Made by a program: the position numbers and the translations under genes
Assembly (NCBI GenBank): GCA_903850915.1
Contig: CAINMV010000017.1
Coordinates: forward strand, 17,837-81,836
DNA: 64,000 nucleotides
Source of the DNA: an uncultured Bacteroidota bacterium
Lineage (GTDB): Bacteria > Bacteroidota > Bacteroidia > UKL13-3
Direction: 5' to 3'
Notes under the pieces: generated by a model
Told to the model about the DNA's origin: nothing
Database searches by the model: none
The model's input: the letters and a program-made list of their open reading frames with translations, nothing else
In this document: one piece after another, positions 1 to 7,331 of the stretch
Layout of the letters: each line of letters starts with the position of its first letter
Position numbering within the stretch: the stretch's first letter is position 1

Positions 1-680
1 TTTGAGAAATTCAAAAGTTGTATTGGATATTTCATACTTAATCGCCAGGCAATTTTTCCAGGAGCGCCATAGCTATAGCGAGCTTCTACTTTATTAAATC
101 CCGCAAGATTTAGCTTTTGCTTAATTTCATCAATGTTATAGCCATCTCGCACATGCTCACCAATAAAAGATTCTCCATCGTTATGATCTACATCACTACC
201 ACCTTTGTCGCTAGGGGTTGAAATGAGCACCATGCCTCCTGATTTAAGATCGGTGTTGAAGTTTTTAAATACCTCCACATCCTCTAAAATATGCTCCATC
301 ACATCCACACATAAAATAAAATCGAAGCCATTGGCTTGGTTAAATTTGGTGAGGTCTTCGGTACGGAAAAGCACATTGTTTCGGCCAATTTTCTTAAAAA
401 AGGTGTTACAGTCTGCCATGTAGTCTTCCTTAACATCCACACTTAAAATGGCGTAGTTTGCACTTTTACCACTCATGTAGTAACTATATTGTCCAAAGCC
501 ACTGCCAGCATCAAGTATATGAGCGGTGCCGTTTTGGCCTTTTTGCCAAGTATTGAACTCTTTATGGATATGCCACGAACGCAACAAAAGCAAGTCAAGA
601 AGCTTGTAAAAAACTTTACGCAATATTGGAGCTCTATTAAAGAAACTACCTACGGTATCTTTTATCGGGTCGTAATGCAT
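1..680 (-). CDS. Class I SAM-dependent methyltransferase (3' end cut by window edge)
   Basis: The reading frame starts at the ATG at 680 and stays open to base 1, so the C-terminus lies outside the window. The translation contains a clear SAM-binding motif I (ILDAGSGFGQY, about residues 49-59), an acidic post-I region (SVDVKEDYM) and a motif II/III region (FILCVDVMEHILED, then GGMVLISTP). This is the pattern of Methyltransf_11/25-type enzymes acting on small molecules, lipids or quinones; the substrate cannot be told. It begins 12 nt after the rbfA stop and is probably co-transcribed with it. The N-terminus has an unusual leucine-rich stretch before motif I. Family assignment is secure, function open. 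Confidence 0.85.
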   Translation of the reverse strand, partial: MHYDPIKDTVGSFFNRAPILRKVFYKLLDLLLLRSWHIHKEFNTWQKGQNGTAHILDAGSGFGQYSYYMSGKSANYAILSVDVKEDYMADCNTFFKKIGRNNVLFRTEDLTKFNQANGFDFILCVDVMEHILEDVEVFKNFNTDLKSGGMVLISTPSDKGGSDVDHNDGESFIGEHVRDGYNIDEIKQKLNLAGFNKVEARYSYGAPGKIAWRLSMKYPIQLLNFS

Positions 681-692
681 TGAATTAATATA

Positions 693-1079
693 TTATTTTT
701 TGTAATCATGTTCGTTAATTTTGGTTTCAGGCTTAATTTCGATGTTCTTCAAAAGGTCTTCCATTCGTTGTACCTCATCTAACGTTTCATCGAGGAAAAA
801 CTTGAGATTGGGGATTACTCGTACCTGATTTTTTATTCGTTTTGCTAATTCATGGCGTATTTCTTTGGTATGTGCACTAATTGAAGCCATTATCTGCTCT
901 CTGTTTTTTTGTTGAAACATACTAAGATATACCCATGCTTCTCCTAAATCGGGAGTTACCTTAACACCACTAATGGTGATAAAGGAGTTACCCCACCATC
1001 CACTTCCGTTTTGTAGAAATAAAGTGGCGAGCTCCTCTTGTAGTAACCCTGATATTTTGTCTGTCCGTTTTCCGCTCAT
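693..1079 (-). CDS. rbfA: 30S ribosome-binding factor A
   Basis: RbfA is a small KH-type RNA-binding protein that assists late 16S rRNA processing and 30S maturation, notably in the cold. The 128-residue product has the family hallmarks: an N-terminal helix with RTDKISGLLQEELA, the central segment ITISGVKVTPDLGEAWVYLS, and the RVIPNLKFFLDETLDEVQRM segment close to the end. Its length is normal for the family. It is divergent from def, another translation-related gene, and heads a two-gene unit with a methyltransferase. A TAnnTTTG promoter box lies 8 nt upstream of the ATG. Confidence 0.95.
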   Translation of the reverse strand: MSGKRTDKISGLLQEELATLFLQNGSGWWGNSFITISGVKVTPDLGEAWVYLSMFQQKNREQIMASISAHTKEIRHELAKRIKNQVRVIPNLKFFLDETLDEVQRMEDLLKNIEIKPETKINEHDYKK

Positions 1080-1087
1080 AGCAACAG

Positions 1088-1095
1088 CAAAGATA
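1088..1095 (-). promoter_or_regulatory. Bacteroidota -7 promoter box for rbfA
   Basis: On the minus strand this reads TATCTTTG, matching the TAnnTTTG -7 consensus of the Bacteroidota primary sigma factor. It ends 8 nt before the rbfA ATG, implying a very short leader. I see no convincing -33 TTG at the usual distance. Confidence 0.6.
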
Positions 1096-1247
1096 AGGTT
1101 TTTGAGGTATATTCGGCAATTTTAGGCTACGCTTTTGCAGTTGGTTGTGATTTTTAGACATTTGTAAAATTGCACTTTATCTTAGAAATACAATAATGCT
1201 CGAACTCTATTTGTAATTTATTCTTCGGCTATTCCCACTCAATCCCT

Positions 1248-1255
1248 TATTTTTG
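1248..1255 (+). promoter_or_regulatory. Bacteroidota -7 promoter box for def
   Basis: TATTTTTG matches TAnnTTTG and ends only 4 nt before the def ATG at 1260. If used, transcription would start at or next to the start codon, giving a leaderless mRNA. Together with the rbfA box it makes a divergent promoter region at 1080-1259. Confidence 0.55.
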
Positions 1256-1259
1256 CATT

Positions 1260-1814
1260 ATGATTTTACCGATTACGCAATATGGCGATCCCGTTTTACG
1301 TCAAATGTGCACCGATATTACCCCGGAATATCCTAATTTGAAGCAGTTAATTGCGAACATGTTCGAAACCATGTATAATGCGAGTGGTGTTGGTATTGCC
1401 GCACCACAAATAGGTCTTCCCATTCGTTTGTTTGTAGTGGATGCAGAAGCCATGGACGAAGAAAATTTAAAAGGCTTTAAAAGGGTATATATCAACGCTA
1501 AGATAACAGAGGAGCAGGGTGAAAAATGGGCGTATAATGAAGGTTGTCTCAGTATTCCTGGAATTCGAGAAGATGTTAGTCGCAAGGAACAAATTACAAT
1601 AACCTATTTCGATGAAAACTTTGTGAAACATACAGAAGTTTATAATGCTAAAATTGCACGTGTGGTGCAACATGAATATGACCATATCGAAGGTAAATTG
1701 TTTGTAGATTACCTTTCTCCGCTTAAAAGGGAAATGTTAAAAGCACGTTTAACCAATATTACCAAAGGAAGGGCCGATGTGGATTACAAAATTAAAATCC
1801 CAAAACTTAAATAA
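1260..1814 (+). CDS. def: Peptide deformylase
   Basis: This enzyme removes the formyl group from the N-terminal methionine of nascent proteins, using a metal ion. All three diagnostic motifs are present: GVGIAAPQIG (residues 43-52), EGCLSIP (94-100, Cys metal ligand) and HEYDH (138-142, two His ligands and the catalytic Glu). At 184 residues it has typical length. The ATG at 1260 follows a TAnnTTTG box by 4 nt. It is followed after 18 nt by a DUF255 gene on the same strand, probably in one transcript. Confidence 0.97.
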   Translation: MILPITQYGDPVLRQMCTDITPEYPNLKQLIANMFETMYNASGVGIAAPQIGLPIRLFVVDAEAMDEENLKGFKRVYINAKITEEQGEKWAYNEGCLSIPGIREDVSRKEQITITYFDENFVKHTEVYNAKIARVVQHEYDHIEGKLFVDYLSPLKREMLKARLTNITKGRADVDYKIKIPKLK

Positions 1815-1832
1815 TCATTATAAAACAAATCC

Positions 1833-3851
1833 TTGAACGCACTCTCTTTAGAAACATCGCCATACCTCAAACAGCATCAAAACAACCCAGTAAATTGGCT
1901 AGCTTGGGGTGAAACGGCTTGGGAAAAAGCGAGAAGTGAAGATAAGTTGGTCTTGGTTTCTATTGGCTATAGTGCTTGTCATTGGTGCCATGTGATGGAA
2001 CACGAAAGTTTCGAAGATGATGCTACTGCAGCGATTATGAACGAACATTTTGTGTGTATTAAGGTGGATCGAGAAGAGCGCCCAGATGTAGATCAGGTAT
2101 ATATGGAAGCCGTGCAAACGATACATGGCAGTGGTGGGTGGCCTCTTAATTGCTTCGCTTTGCCAGATGGCAGGCCAATACATGGTGGTACTTATTTTCG
2201 GAAAGAAGAATGGAAAAAGACACTTCTTTCATTGCATCAATTTTATAAAAACAAAAAAACTGAAGCGTATGATTATGCTTCTCGGCTTACTAAAGGTCTG
2301 GAACAGCTGCGTTTTAATGTTGAAACAGGGGCCACTTTCAATGCCGAAAAAATGGATAGTGTAATCTTGAGTTGGCAAAATTATTTTGATGTAACTGAAG
2401 GTGGGCAAGATCGTGAACCCAAGTTCCCACTCCCCAATAACTATCTTTTTTTATTGCATTTCGGGGCGATTCGCAAAAATAAATTTATTCTCAATTTCGT
2501 GCATCTCACCTTGCATAAAATGGCTCGTGGTGGCATCTACGATCAAATTGGTGGCGGTTTTGCACGGTATAGTGTCGATCGATATTGGCATGTGCCTCAT
2601 TTTGAAAAAATGCTGTATGATAACGCACAGCTTGTTAGTTTATATAGCGCGGCCTATCAGCTAACAAAAAGTGAATATTATAAAGCCATTATCGATGATA
2701 CTATTGCATTTGTAATGCGCGAATTATCGCATCCCAAAGGTGGCTTTTTTAGCGCTCTCGATGCAGATAGTGAAGGCGTAGAAGGGAAGTTTTACACCTG
2801 GACATCGATTGAATTTGAACATGCATTGCTCGGCGAAAATTTTAAATCTGCGGGTTTTATAAACCATGCAAAAGCTTTTTATCAGGTAACAGAGGCTGGC
2901 AATTGGACCGAAGAGGAAACAAATATATTAAAATGTGCTAGCGGGGTTGAAGACTACTGTGCTTTATCTGGACTTGAAAGATCAGCGTTTGAAAGCGACT
3001 TGCAACACGCGAAACAGTTGCTGTTAAAAAAACGTGGCGATCGAGTTCGCCCTGGCTTGGACGATAAAATATTAACATCATGGAATGCCTTGATGATAAA
3101 GGCTTTGGTTGACGCATTTATTGCTACTGGAAATATTAGTTATCTTAATGAAGCGAGAACAAATTATGCATTTATAAGGCAGCAATTATGGATTGAAGGC
3201 TCTTTGTATCATACCTTTCATTATGGTTCTGAAAAGGCAAAAGTGGCTGCCTTTTTAGATGATTATGTTTTTCTTGCCGATGCCGCTGTAATGCTTTATC
3301 AGGCTACATTTGTGGAGCAATACATGCTCGATTCTAAATTATACATCGATAAGGTATTGACGGATTTTGCAGATGAAAAGTCGGGTTTGTTTTTTTATTC
3401 AGGCAATAACAACGAAACGTTGTTCATTAGAAAGCATGAGTTATACGACAATGTTATACCCGCATCGAATAGTATTTTGGCTACTTTAATGTATAAGCTA
3501 AGCCATTATTTTGTTGATGATAGATATCGTCAAATTAGCACAGAGATGTTGTTTTTGATGCAATCGAAATTTGCTGGTTACCCAAGTGGTTACAGCCAAT
3601 GGATGCAGTTTCAATTACTCGAGATTTTTGGGTTGAAAACGATTTGCATTACAGGCAATGAAAGTTTGGAAGTTCGCATGCAATTTGCAACACATTATTT
3701 GCCGAATGTCCTCTTTGCCGGAGGCGAAAATACGACCTTGCCCATCTTGAAAGGTAAATTATCGAAAGGAGAGGAGCATATTCACATCTGCACCGAAAGT
3801 GCGTGTATGCCTGCTTTGGCTTCTGTTGCAGAGGCTTTAAAGCTTTTGTAA
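1833..3851 (+). CDS. DUF255 / thioredoxin-domain protein (YyaL, SSP411 family)
   Basis: The 672-residue protein begins with the family signature [14 protein letters not shown], followed by a thioredoxin-like fold carrying the CHWC motif ([16 protein letters not shown], about residues 48-63). The remaining about 450 residues match the (alpha/alpha)6-barrel part of the family, with [17 protein letters not shown] and [12 protein letters not shown] as strong landmarks. The family resembles spermatogenesis-associated protein 20 and its biochemical function is not established. The start is a TTG at 1833; no ATG fits, because the SPYL motif begins within ten residues. It lies 18 nt after def and converges on miaE. 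Confidence 0.9.
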   Translation: MNALSLETSPYLKQHQNNPVNWLAWGETAWEKARSEDKLVLVSIGYSACHWCHVMEHESFEDDATAAIMNEHFVCIKVDREERPDVDQVYMEAVQTIHGSGGWPLNCFALPDGRPIHGGTYFRKEEWKKTLLSLHQFYKNKKTEAYDYASRLTKGLEQLRFNVETGATFNAEKMDSVILSWQNYFDVTEGGQDREPKFPLPNNYLFLLHFGAIRKNKFILNFVHLTLHKMARGGIYDQIGGGFARYSVDRYWHVPHFEKMLYDNAQLVSLYSAAYQLTKSEYYKAIIDDTIAFVMRELSHPKGGFFSALDADSEGVEGKFYTWTSIEFEHALLGENFKSAGFINHAKAFYQVTEAGNWTEEETNILKCASGVEDYCALSGLERSAFESDLQHAKQLLLKKRGDRVRPGLDDKILTSWNALMIKALVDAFIATGNISYLNEARTNYAFIRQQLWIEGSLYHTFHYGSEKAKVAAFLDDYVFLADAAVMLYQATFVEQYMLDSKLYIDKVLTDFADEKSGLFFYSGNNNETLFIRKHELYDNVIPASNSILATLMYKLSHYFVDDRYRQISTEMLFLMQSKFAGYPSGYSQWMQFQLLEIFGLKTICITGNESLEVRMQFATHYLPNVLFAGGENTTLPILKGKLSKGEEHIHICTESACMPALASVAEALKLL

Positions 3852-3884
3852 GGGAAATATTTTTATATTAAAAGGATGGTTTTT

Positions 3885-4466
3885 TTATCCGTGAATCGTT
3901 TCTTGTTTGCCGTAATTTTCGATAATGGATGCTTCATAATCTAGCCACTCCTGCCAACGAGCATCAACATCAACGTCGGTTGCATATTTACGAGCGTAAC
4001 CAATAAAGGTGGTATAATGGCCAGCTTCGCTAATCATAAGTTGGTGGTAAAATTGAGCTAAGTTTTGGTCTTCTATATTCTTCGAAAGCACTCGAAAGCG
4101 CTCACAGCTTCTAGCTTCTATCATAGCCGAAAACAAAAGCCTGTCTACAAGTGCCGCGTTCCGAGATCCTCCTTTTTGCATAAATTTATAGAGTTCGTTA
4201 ACATAATGGTCTTTGCGCTCGCGACCCAAAACGAAGCCTTGGGCTTTAATTAAATTGTGAACCTGTTCAAAGTGATCGAGCTCTTCTTTGGCTAAGGCAA
4301 GAAGGTCTGTAACTAAATCGGTAAGTTCCGAATTGTTGATGATGATTGTAATGGCGTTGGTAGCTGCCTTTTGCTCACACCAAGCATGGTCAGTTAGTAT
4401 TTCTTCTATATTCGATTCAACAATATTCACCCAGCGAGGGTCGGTTGGCAATTTTAATCCTAGCAT
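3885..4466 (-). CDS. miaE: tRNA-(ms2io6A)-hydroxylase, MiaE-like
   Basis: MiaE is a non-heme diiron monooxygenase that hydroxylates the isopentenyl group of ms2i6A at position 37 of tRNAs reading UNN codons, using O2. The 193-residue protein is a ferritin-like helical bundle. Probable diiron ligands are visible in EELDHFEQV (about residues 80-88), EARSCERF (about 118-125) and the later SEAGHYTTF segment. Length fits the family. It is monocistronic, with a TAnnTTTG box 22 nt upstream. The substrate is assigned by family resemblance; a matching MiaB would be expected elsewhere in the genome. Confidence 0.88.
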   Translation of the reverse strand: MLGLKLPTDPRWVNIVESNIEEILTDHAWCEQKAATNAITIIINNSELTDLVTDLLALAKEELDHFEQVHNLIKAQGFVLGRERKDHYVNELYKFMQKGGSRNAALVDRLLFSAMIEARSCERFRVLSKNIEDQNLAQFYHQLMISEAGHYTTFIGYARKYATDVDVDARWQEWLDYEASIIENYGKQETIHG

Positions 4467-4488
4467 TATTTAAATCTTTTTTGAATCG

Positions 4489-4496
4489 CAAATTTA
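4489..4496 (-). promoter_or_regulatory. Bacteroidota -7 promoter box for miaE
   Basis: The minus strand reads TAAATTTG (TAnnTTTG consensus), ending 22 nt before the ATG at 4466. This gives a short but normal leader. Confidence 0.55.
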
Positions 4497-4549
4497 TTGA
4501 TTTTATTTTCCTCTTATAAAATAATATGTTGCACAATTGTGCCAAACAA

Positions 4550-5467
4550 TTAGTCATCACCTCCCTCACTTTCTTTAGATTTAATATATTCTTTTACGTT
4601 GTCTTTTTCTTTTTCATTTAGTTTCCCCCCTTGTCCTTCTTTGCCTTCAATGTCATGTTCATTACCACTTTTATGGCATGAAATGCAGTTGGCAATGTTT
4701 GAAATGCCTTCTTCTGTATGTTCTTCAGCTATTTTCCCTTGGCTATGCTCATGGCAACCGTAACATGTATATTGTTTGTATGATGATGTGGTGTGGCAGT
4801 TATTGCAGGACGTGTTGTGATTGTTGTCGAGGGCAAAATAGGCTGAGTGCTCGAAGGTAGCAGGTTTCCAATGTGTATTGGAATGGCAAAGATTACATTC
4901 GCTGCTAATTGCTTGGTGTAATTGGTTTTTAGGCTTTTCATGGCAGGCTATGCAGCTTTTTTGTAATGTGTCTATAAGTTGGCTATGACTAAAAATTGCC
5001 CCTACTTGCCAACGTGTTGTCGTATGGCAGGCCCCGCAATTGTTGGTAACGCTTTGATGTAGCTTGTTGCTCCGTTGTTTATGGCACGATTGACAATTCG
5101 CTTGTTCATCATCAGCTAAAAAACTATGCTTGAATTCACGCAAGGTAACACCAGCATTCAAGCCTTTATGGTCGGTGTGGCAAGAAGTACAGGTATTGGT
5201 TTTCAGTTTCGAATGAAACAGGTGTATTATATTTTTATCTGCATTCGGGTTGAGTTTATAGCTATCCGTTCCTATTTCATCAATTTTATGACAGGCAATA
5301 CATCTCAGCTCATCAATTCCTCTAAGAGGTTTATGACAAGCAGTGCATTCGTCTTTTATTTTTTGATGTCCTTTAGTTAGCTCACCAGGATTAAGCATTA
5401 GGTGTGGTGAAGTGAACGATATAATTACCACCACGAGTATAGAAAGTGAAATAATAAGGTTTTTCAT
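4550..5467 (-). CDS. Ten-heme c-type cytochrome, membrane-anchored or exported
   Basis: The 305-residue protein starts with a hydrophobic signal or anchor segment (about residues 3-20) and then carries ten CxxCH motifs: CTACH, CIACH, CTSCH, CQSCH, CGACH, CIACH, CNLCH, CNNCH, CYGCH and CISCH. It should therefore bind ten covalent hemes outside the inner membrane. Extra histidines between motifs, such as in THWKPATFEHS, may be distal ligands. The C-terminal 40 residues are charged and heme-free. It overlaps the downstream end of the b-type cytochrome gene by 4 nt (ATGA-type), so the two are translationally coupled. The likely job is electron transfer between a membrane carrier and a periplasmic or surface partner; the partner is unknown. 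Confidence 0.9.
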   Translation of the reverse strand: MKNLIISLSILVVVIISFTSPHLMLNPGELTKGHQKIKDECTACHKPLRGIDELRCIACHKIDEIGTDSYKLNPNADKNIIHLFHSKLKTNTCTSCHTDHKGLNAGVTLREFKHSFLADDEQANCQSCHKQRSNKLHQSVTNNCGACHTTTRWQVGAIFSHSQLIDTLQKSCIACHEKPKNQLHQAISSECNLCHSNTHWKPATFEHSAYFALDNNHNTSCNNCHTTSSYKQYTCYGCHEHSQGKIAEEHTEEGISNIANCISCHKSGNEHDIEGKEGQGGKLNEKEKDNVKEYIKSKESEGGDD

Positions 5468-6099
5468 TTGCTAAAGATTATTAAGGTGATAATATGCATA
5501 AGCGCAAGCACGCCGAAGAGAAAGGTGATAGGTAAATGTACCACTCTCCATTTTTTCATCAGGTCAACTGTAATTGTGTCAAAGAAAACGTTCTTCTCTG
5601 CATCATTCATGGTAATGCCTTTTGCTAGCAATTCTTTACGTTTTTCTTGCAAGGTTTCGTTTGATTTTTTCAATAAAAATTTCCCTACAAGTCCAGAAGC
5701 GACTGTAATAAGCATCATAAAAACGGCAAGCCAAGGTAATAAGGCGTTAAAATGAATTCCGGCATGAACTAAAATTAAAATTGACCCTCCCCATGCTAAA
5801 TATTCATGACTCTGTAAATGCCCCTTAGGCGAACCCCAATTAATTAGTTTTCGTTTTCGCAGAGAATAAATGAAAGATGAAATAATTACAAGCGTTCCTA
5901 GAATTCCCAAGTAACGTCCGAAGCCCTCCAATTGAAATTGATGTAAGATATAGTCGATGAGCAAGGCGATTATTATCATGAATGAAAACCATTGGATAAA
6001 TGGGATGGCATCCTTTAAAATTACACTCTGTTTCATTTGTTCTATTTTTAAAATGGCAATTAAGATGTCGTTTTTATCCTCCAAAGCTATGTAAACCAT
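5464..6099 (-). CDS. Four-helix membrane protein, probable b-type cytochrome partner
   Basis: The 211-residue protein has about four to five hydrophobic helices. Histidines sit where b-heme ligands would be expected: SHEYLAWGG and HAGIHF in the middle helices, VVHLP and MHII in the last pair. This resembles cytochrome b561 or ferric-reductase-like domains, but no exact family is recognised. The adjoining ten-heme cytochrome overlaps it by 4 nt, so the pair probably forms one quinol-linked electron-transfer unit. The start is uncertain: ATG at 6099 gives an N-terminus of 21 extra soluble residues, while the ATG at 6036 (MKQSVILKD) gives a more typical protein. Confidence 0.65.
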   Translation of the reverse strand: MVYIALEDKNDILIAILKIEQMKQSVILKDAIPFIQWFSFMIIIALLIDYILHQFQLEGFGRYLGILGTLVIISSFIYSLRKRKLINWGSPKGHLQSHEYLAWGGSILILVHAGIHFNALLPWLAVFMMLITVASGLVGKFLLKKSNETLQEKRKELLAKGITMNDAEKNVFFDTITVDLMKKWRVVHLPITFLFGVLALMHIITLIIFSK

Positions 6100-6261
6100 A
6101 AACTTAAAACAATGACCGTGGTCACCTCATTGTATTGACCACCTCTTGTAAAATAATAATGTTAACATTCTTGGCCTTGGAATCACTTTGTCTTTTTATT
6201 CCACATCACCGCTCTTTAGTTAAAATAATTGCATGATGCTATATTTAAAAACTTCACGATA

Positions 6262-7287
6262 ATGAAGCGTAAATCAGTTATTTTTGAGGCTAATTTGAAA
6301 ATTCTGCTCGCCATACAAGCCACCGGAAACGGTCATATAAGTCGTGCCCGTGAAGTAATCCCATATTTATTAAAATATGGCGATCTCGACTTACTTGTGA
6401 GTGGTACACAAAGCGATGTGGATTTGCCCTACCTTATCAAATACAAAAAAAAAGGAATCAGCTACACTTTCGGAAAGTATGGAGGCATCGATTATTATGA
6501 TTCGGTGCGTCGGTTTCGTCCCTTCGATTTTATTAAAGATATATACAACTTCCCTGTTGATGATTACGATTTAATTATTAATGACTTTGAGCCCATTACA
6601 GCGTGGGCATGTAAATTAAAAAAGAAGAAGTGTGTTGCATTCAGTCACCAAGCGGCATTTCTATCTAAGAATACGCCACGTGCAAGTGATATCGACCAAT
6701 TTGCAGAATATCTTTTTAAATACTATGCGCCTTGTACCCATGCAGTAGGCTTGCATTTCGAGTCGTACGATTCATTTATAAGAACTCCCATTATTCGATC
6801 GGAGATAAGGAACCTGCAACCGTATGTGGAGCAATACATCACTGTTTATTTGCCGGCTTACACCGATGAATTGCTAATTGCCTATTTTGAAAAGTTCCCT
6901 GATTTTTATTGGGAGGTATTTAGTAAACATGTGAAACTGCCATACCGGCAAAACAATATTAAAGTAATACCCATCAATAATAGCGCCTACTTAAAGAGCT
7001 TACAAGGATGTACAGGTCTGATTACAGGTGGTGGTTTTGAAGCTCCTGCGGAAGCTACACATCTTGCAAAAAAGGTAATGGTAATTCCGATGTTTAATCA
7101 GTACGAGCAAAAATGTAATGCAAAAGCTTTTGAGCATTTAGGCGGCACCATGGTGACGGAAGTGAATCATAATTTTGAACACTACTTGCGCAATTGGCTG
7201 TATAATGTAAAGCCCTTGAATATATTTTTCGAAGACAATACAGAAAAGGTAATTCAAGAAATATTAATCGAACATGAGCTTATTTAA
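6262..7287 (+). CDS. MurG/GT28-like glycosyltransferase family protein
   Basis: The protein opens with KILLAIQATGNGHISRAREV, the glycine-rich N-terminal motif of MurG-like GT-B glycosyltransferases that use nucleotide sugars. It ends with a donor-binding region GLITGGGFEAPAEATHLAKK. The acceptor is unknown; proteins of this type in Bacteroidota are mostly annotated only as glycosyltransferases. The start is ambiguous. An ATG lies at 6262 and a longer TTG form begins at 6229. The motif itself begins at a TTG at 6295, and a TAnnTTTG box at 6279-6286 sits just before that TTG, so 6295 may be the true start. It is monocistronic. Confidence 0.82.
   Translation: MKRKSVIFEANLKILLAIQATGNGHISRAREVIPYLLKYGDLDLLVSGTQSDVDLPYLIKYKKKGISYTFGKYGGIDYYDSVRRFRPFDFIKDIYNFPVDDYDLIINDFEPITAWACKLKKKKCVAFSHQAAFLSKNTPRASDIDQFAEYLFKYYAPCTHAVGLHFESYDSFIRTPIIRSEIRNLQPYVEQYITVYLPAYTDELLIAYFEKFPDFYWEVFSKHVKLPYRQNNIKVIPINNSAYLKSLQGCTGLITGGGFEAPAEATHLAKKVMVIPMFNQYEQKCNAKAFEHLGGTMVTEVNHNFEHYLRNWLYNVKPLNIFFEDNTEKVIQEILIEHELI
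6279..6286 (+). promoter_or_regulatory. Possible -7 promoter box inside the annotated 5' end
   Basis: TATTTTTG matches TAnnTTTG and lies 8 nt before an in-frame TTG at 6295, from which the protein would begin MKILLAIQATGNGH. If real, the gene starts at 6295 and not at the upstream ATG. Confidence 0.35.
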
Positions 7288-7331
7288 TTAATCTGAAATA
7301 CCATAAACTAAATTAAGCTATAAAAATACAT

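Noticed and set aside
3852..3884. Terminator between the DUF255 gene and miaE
   Set aside because: A short GGAT/ATCC pair around a T-rich loop is too weak to call.
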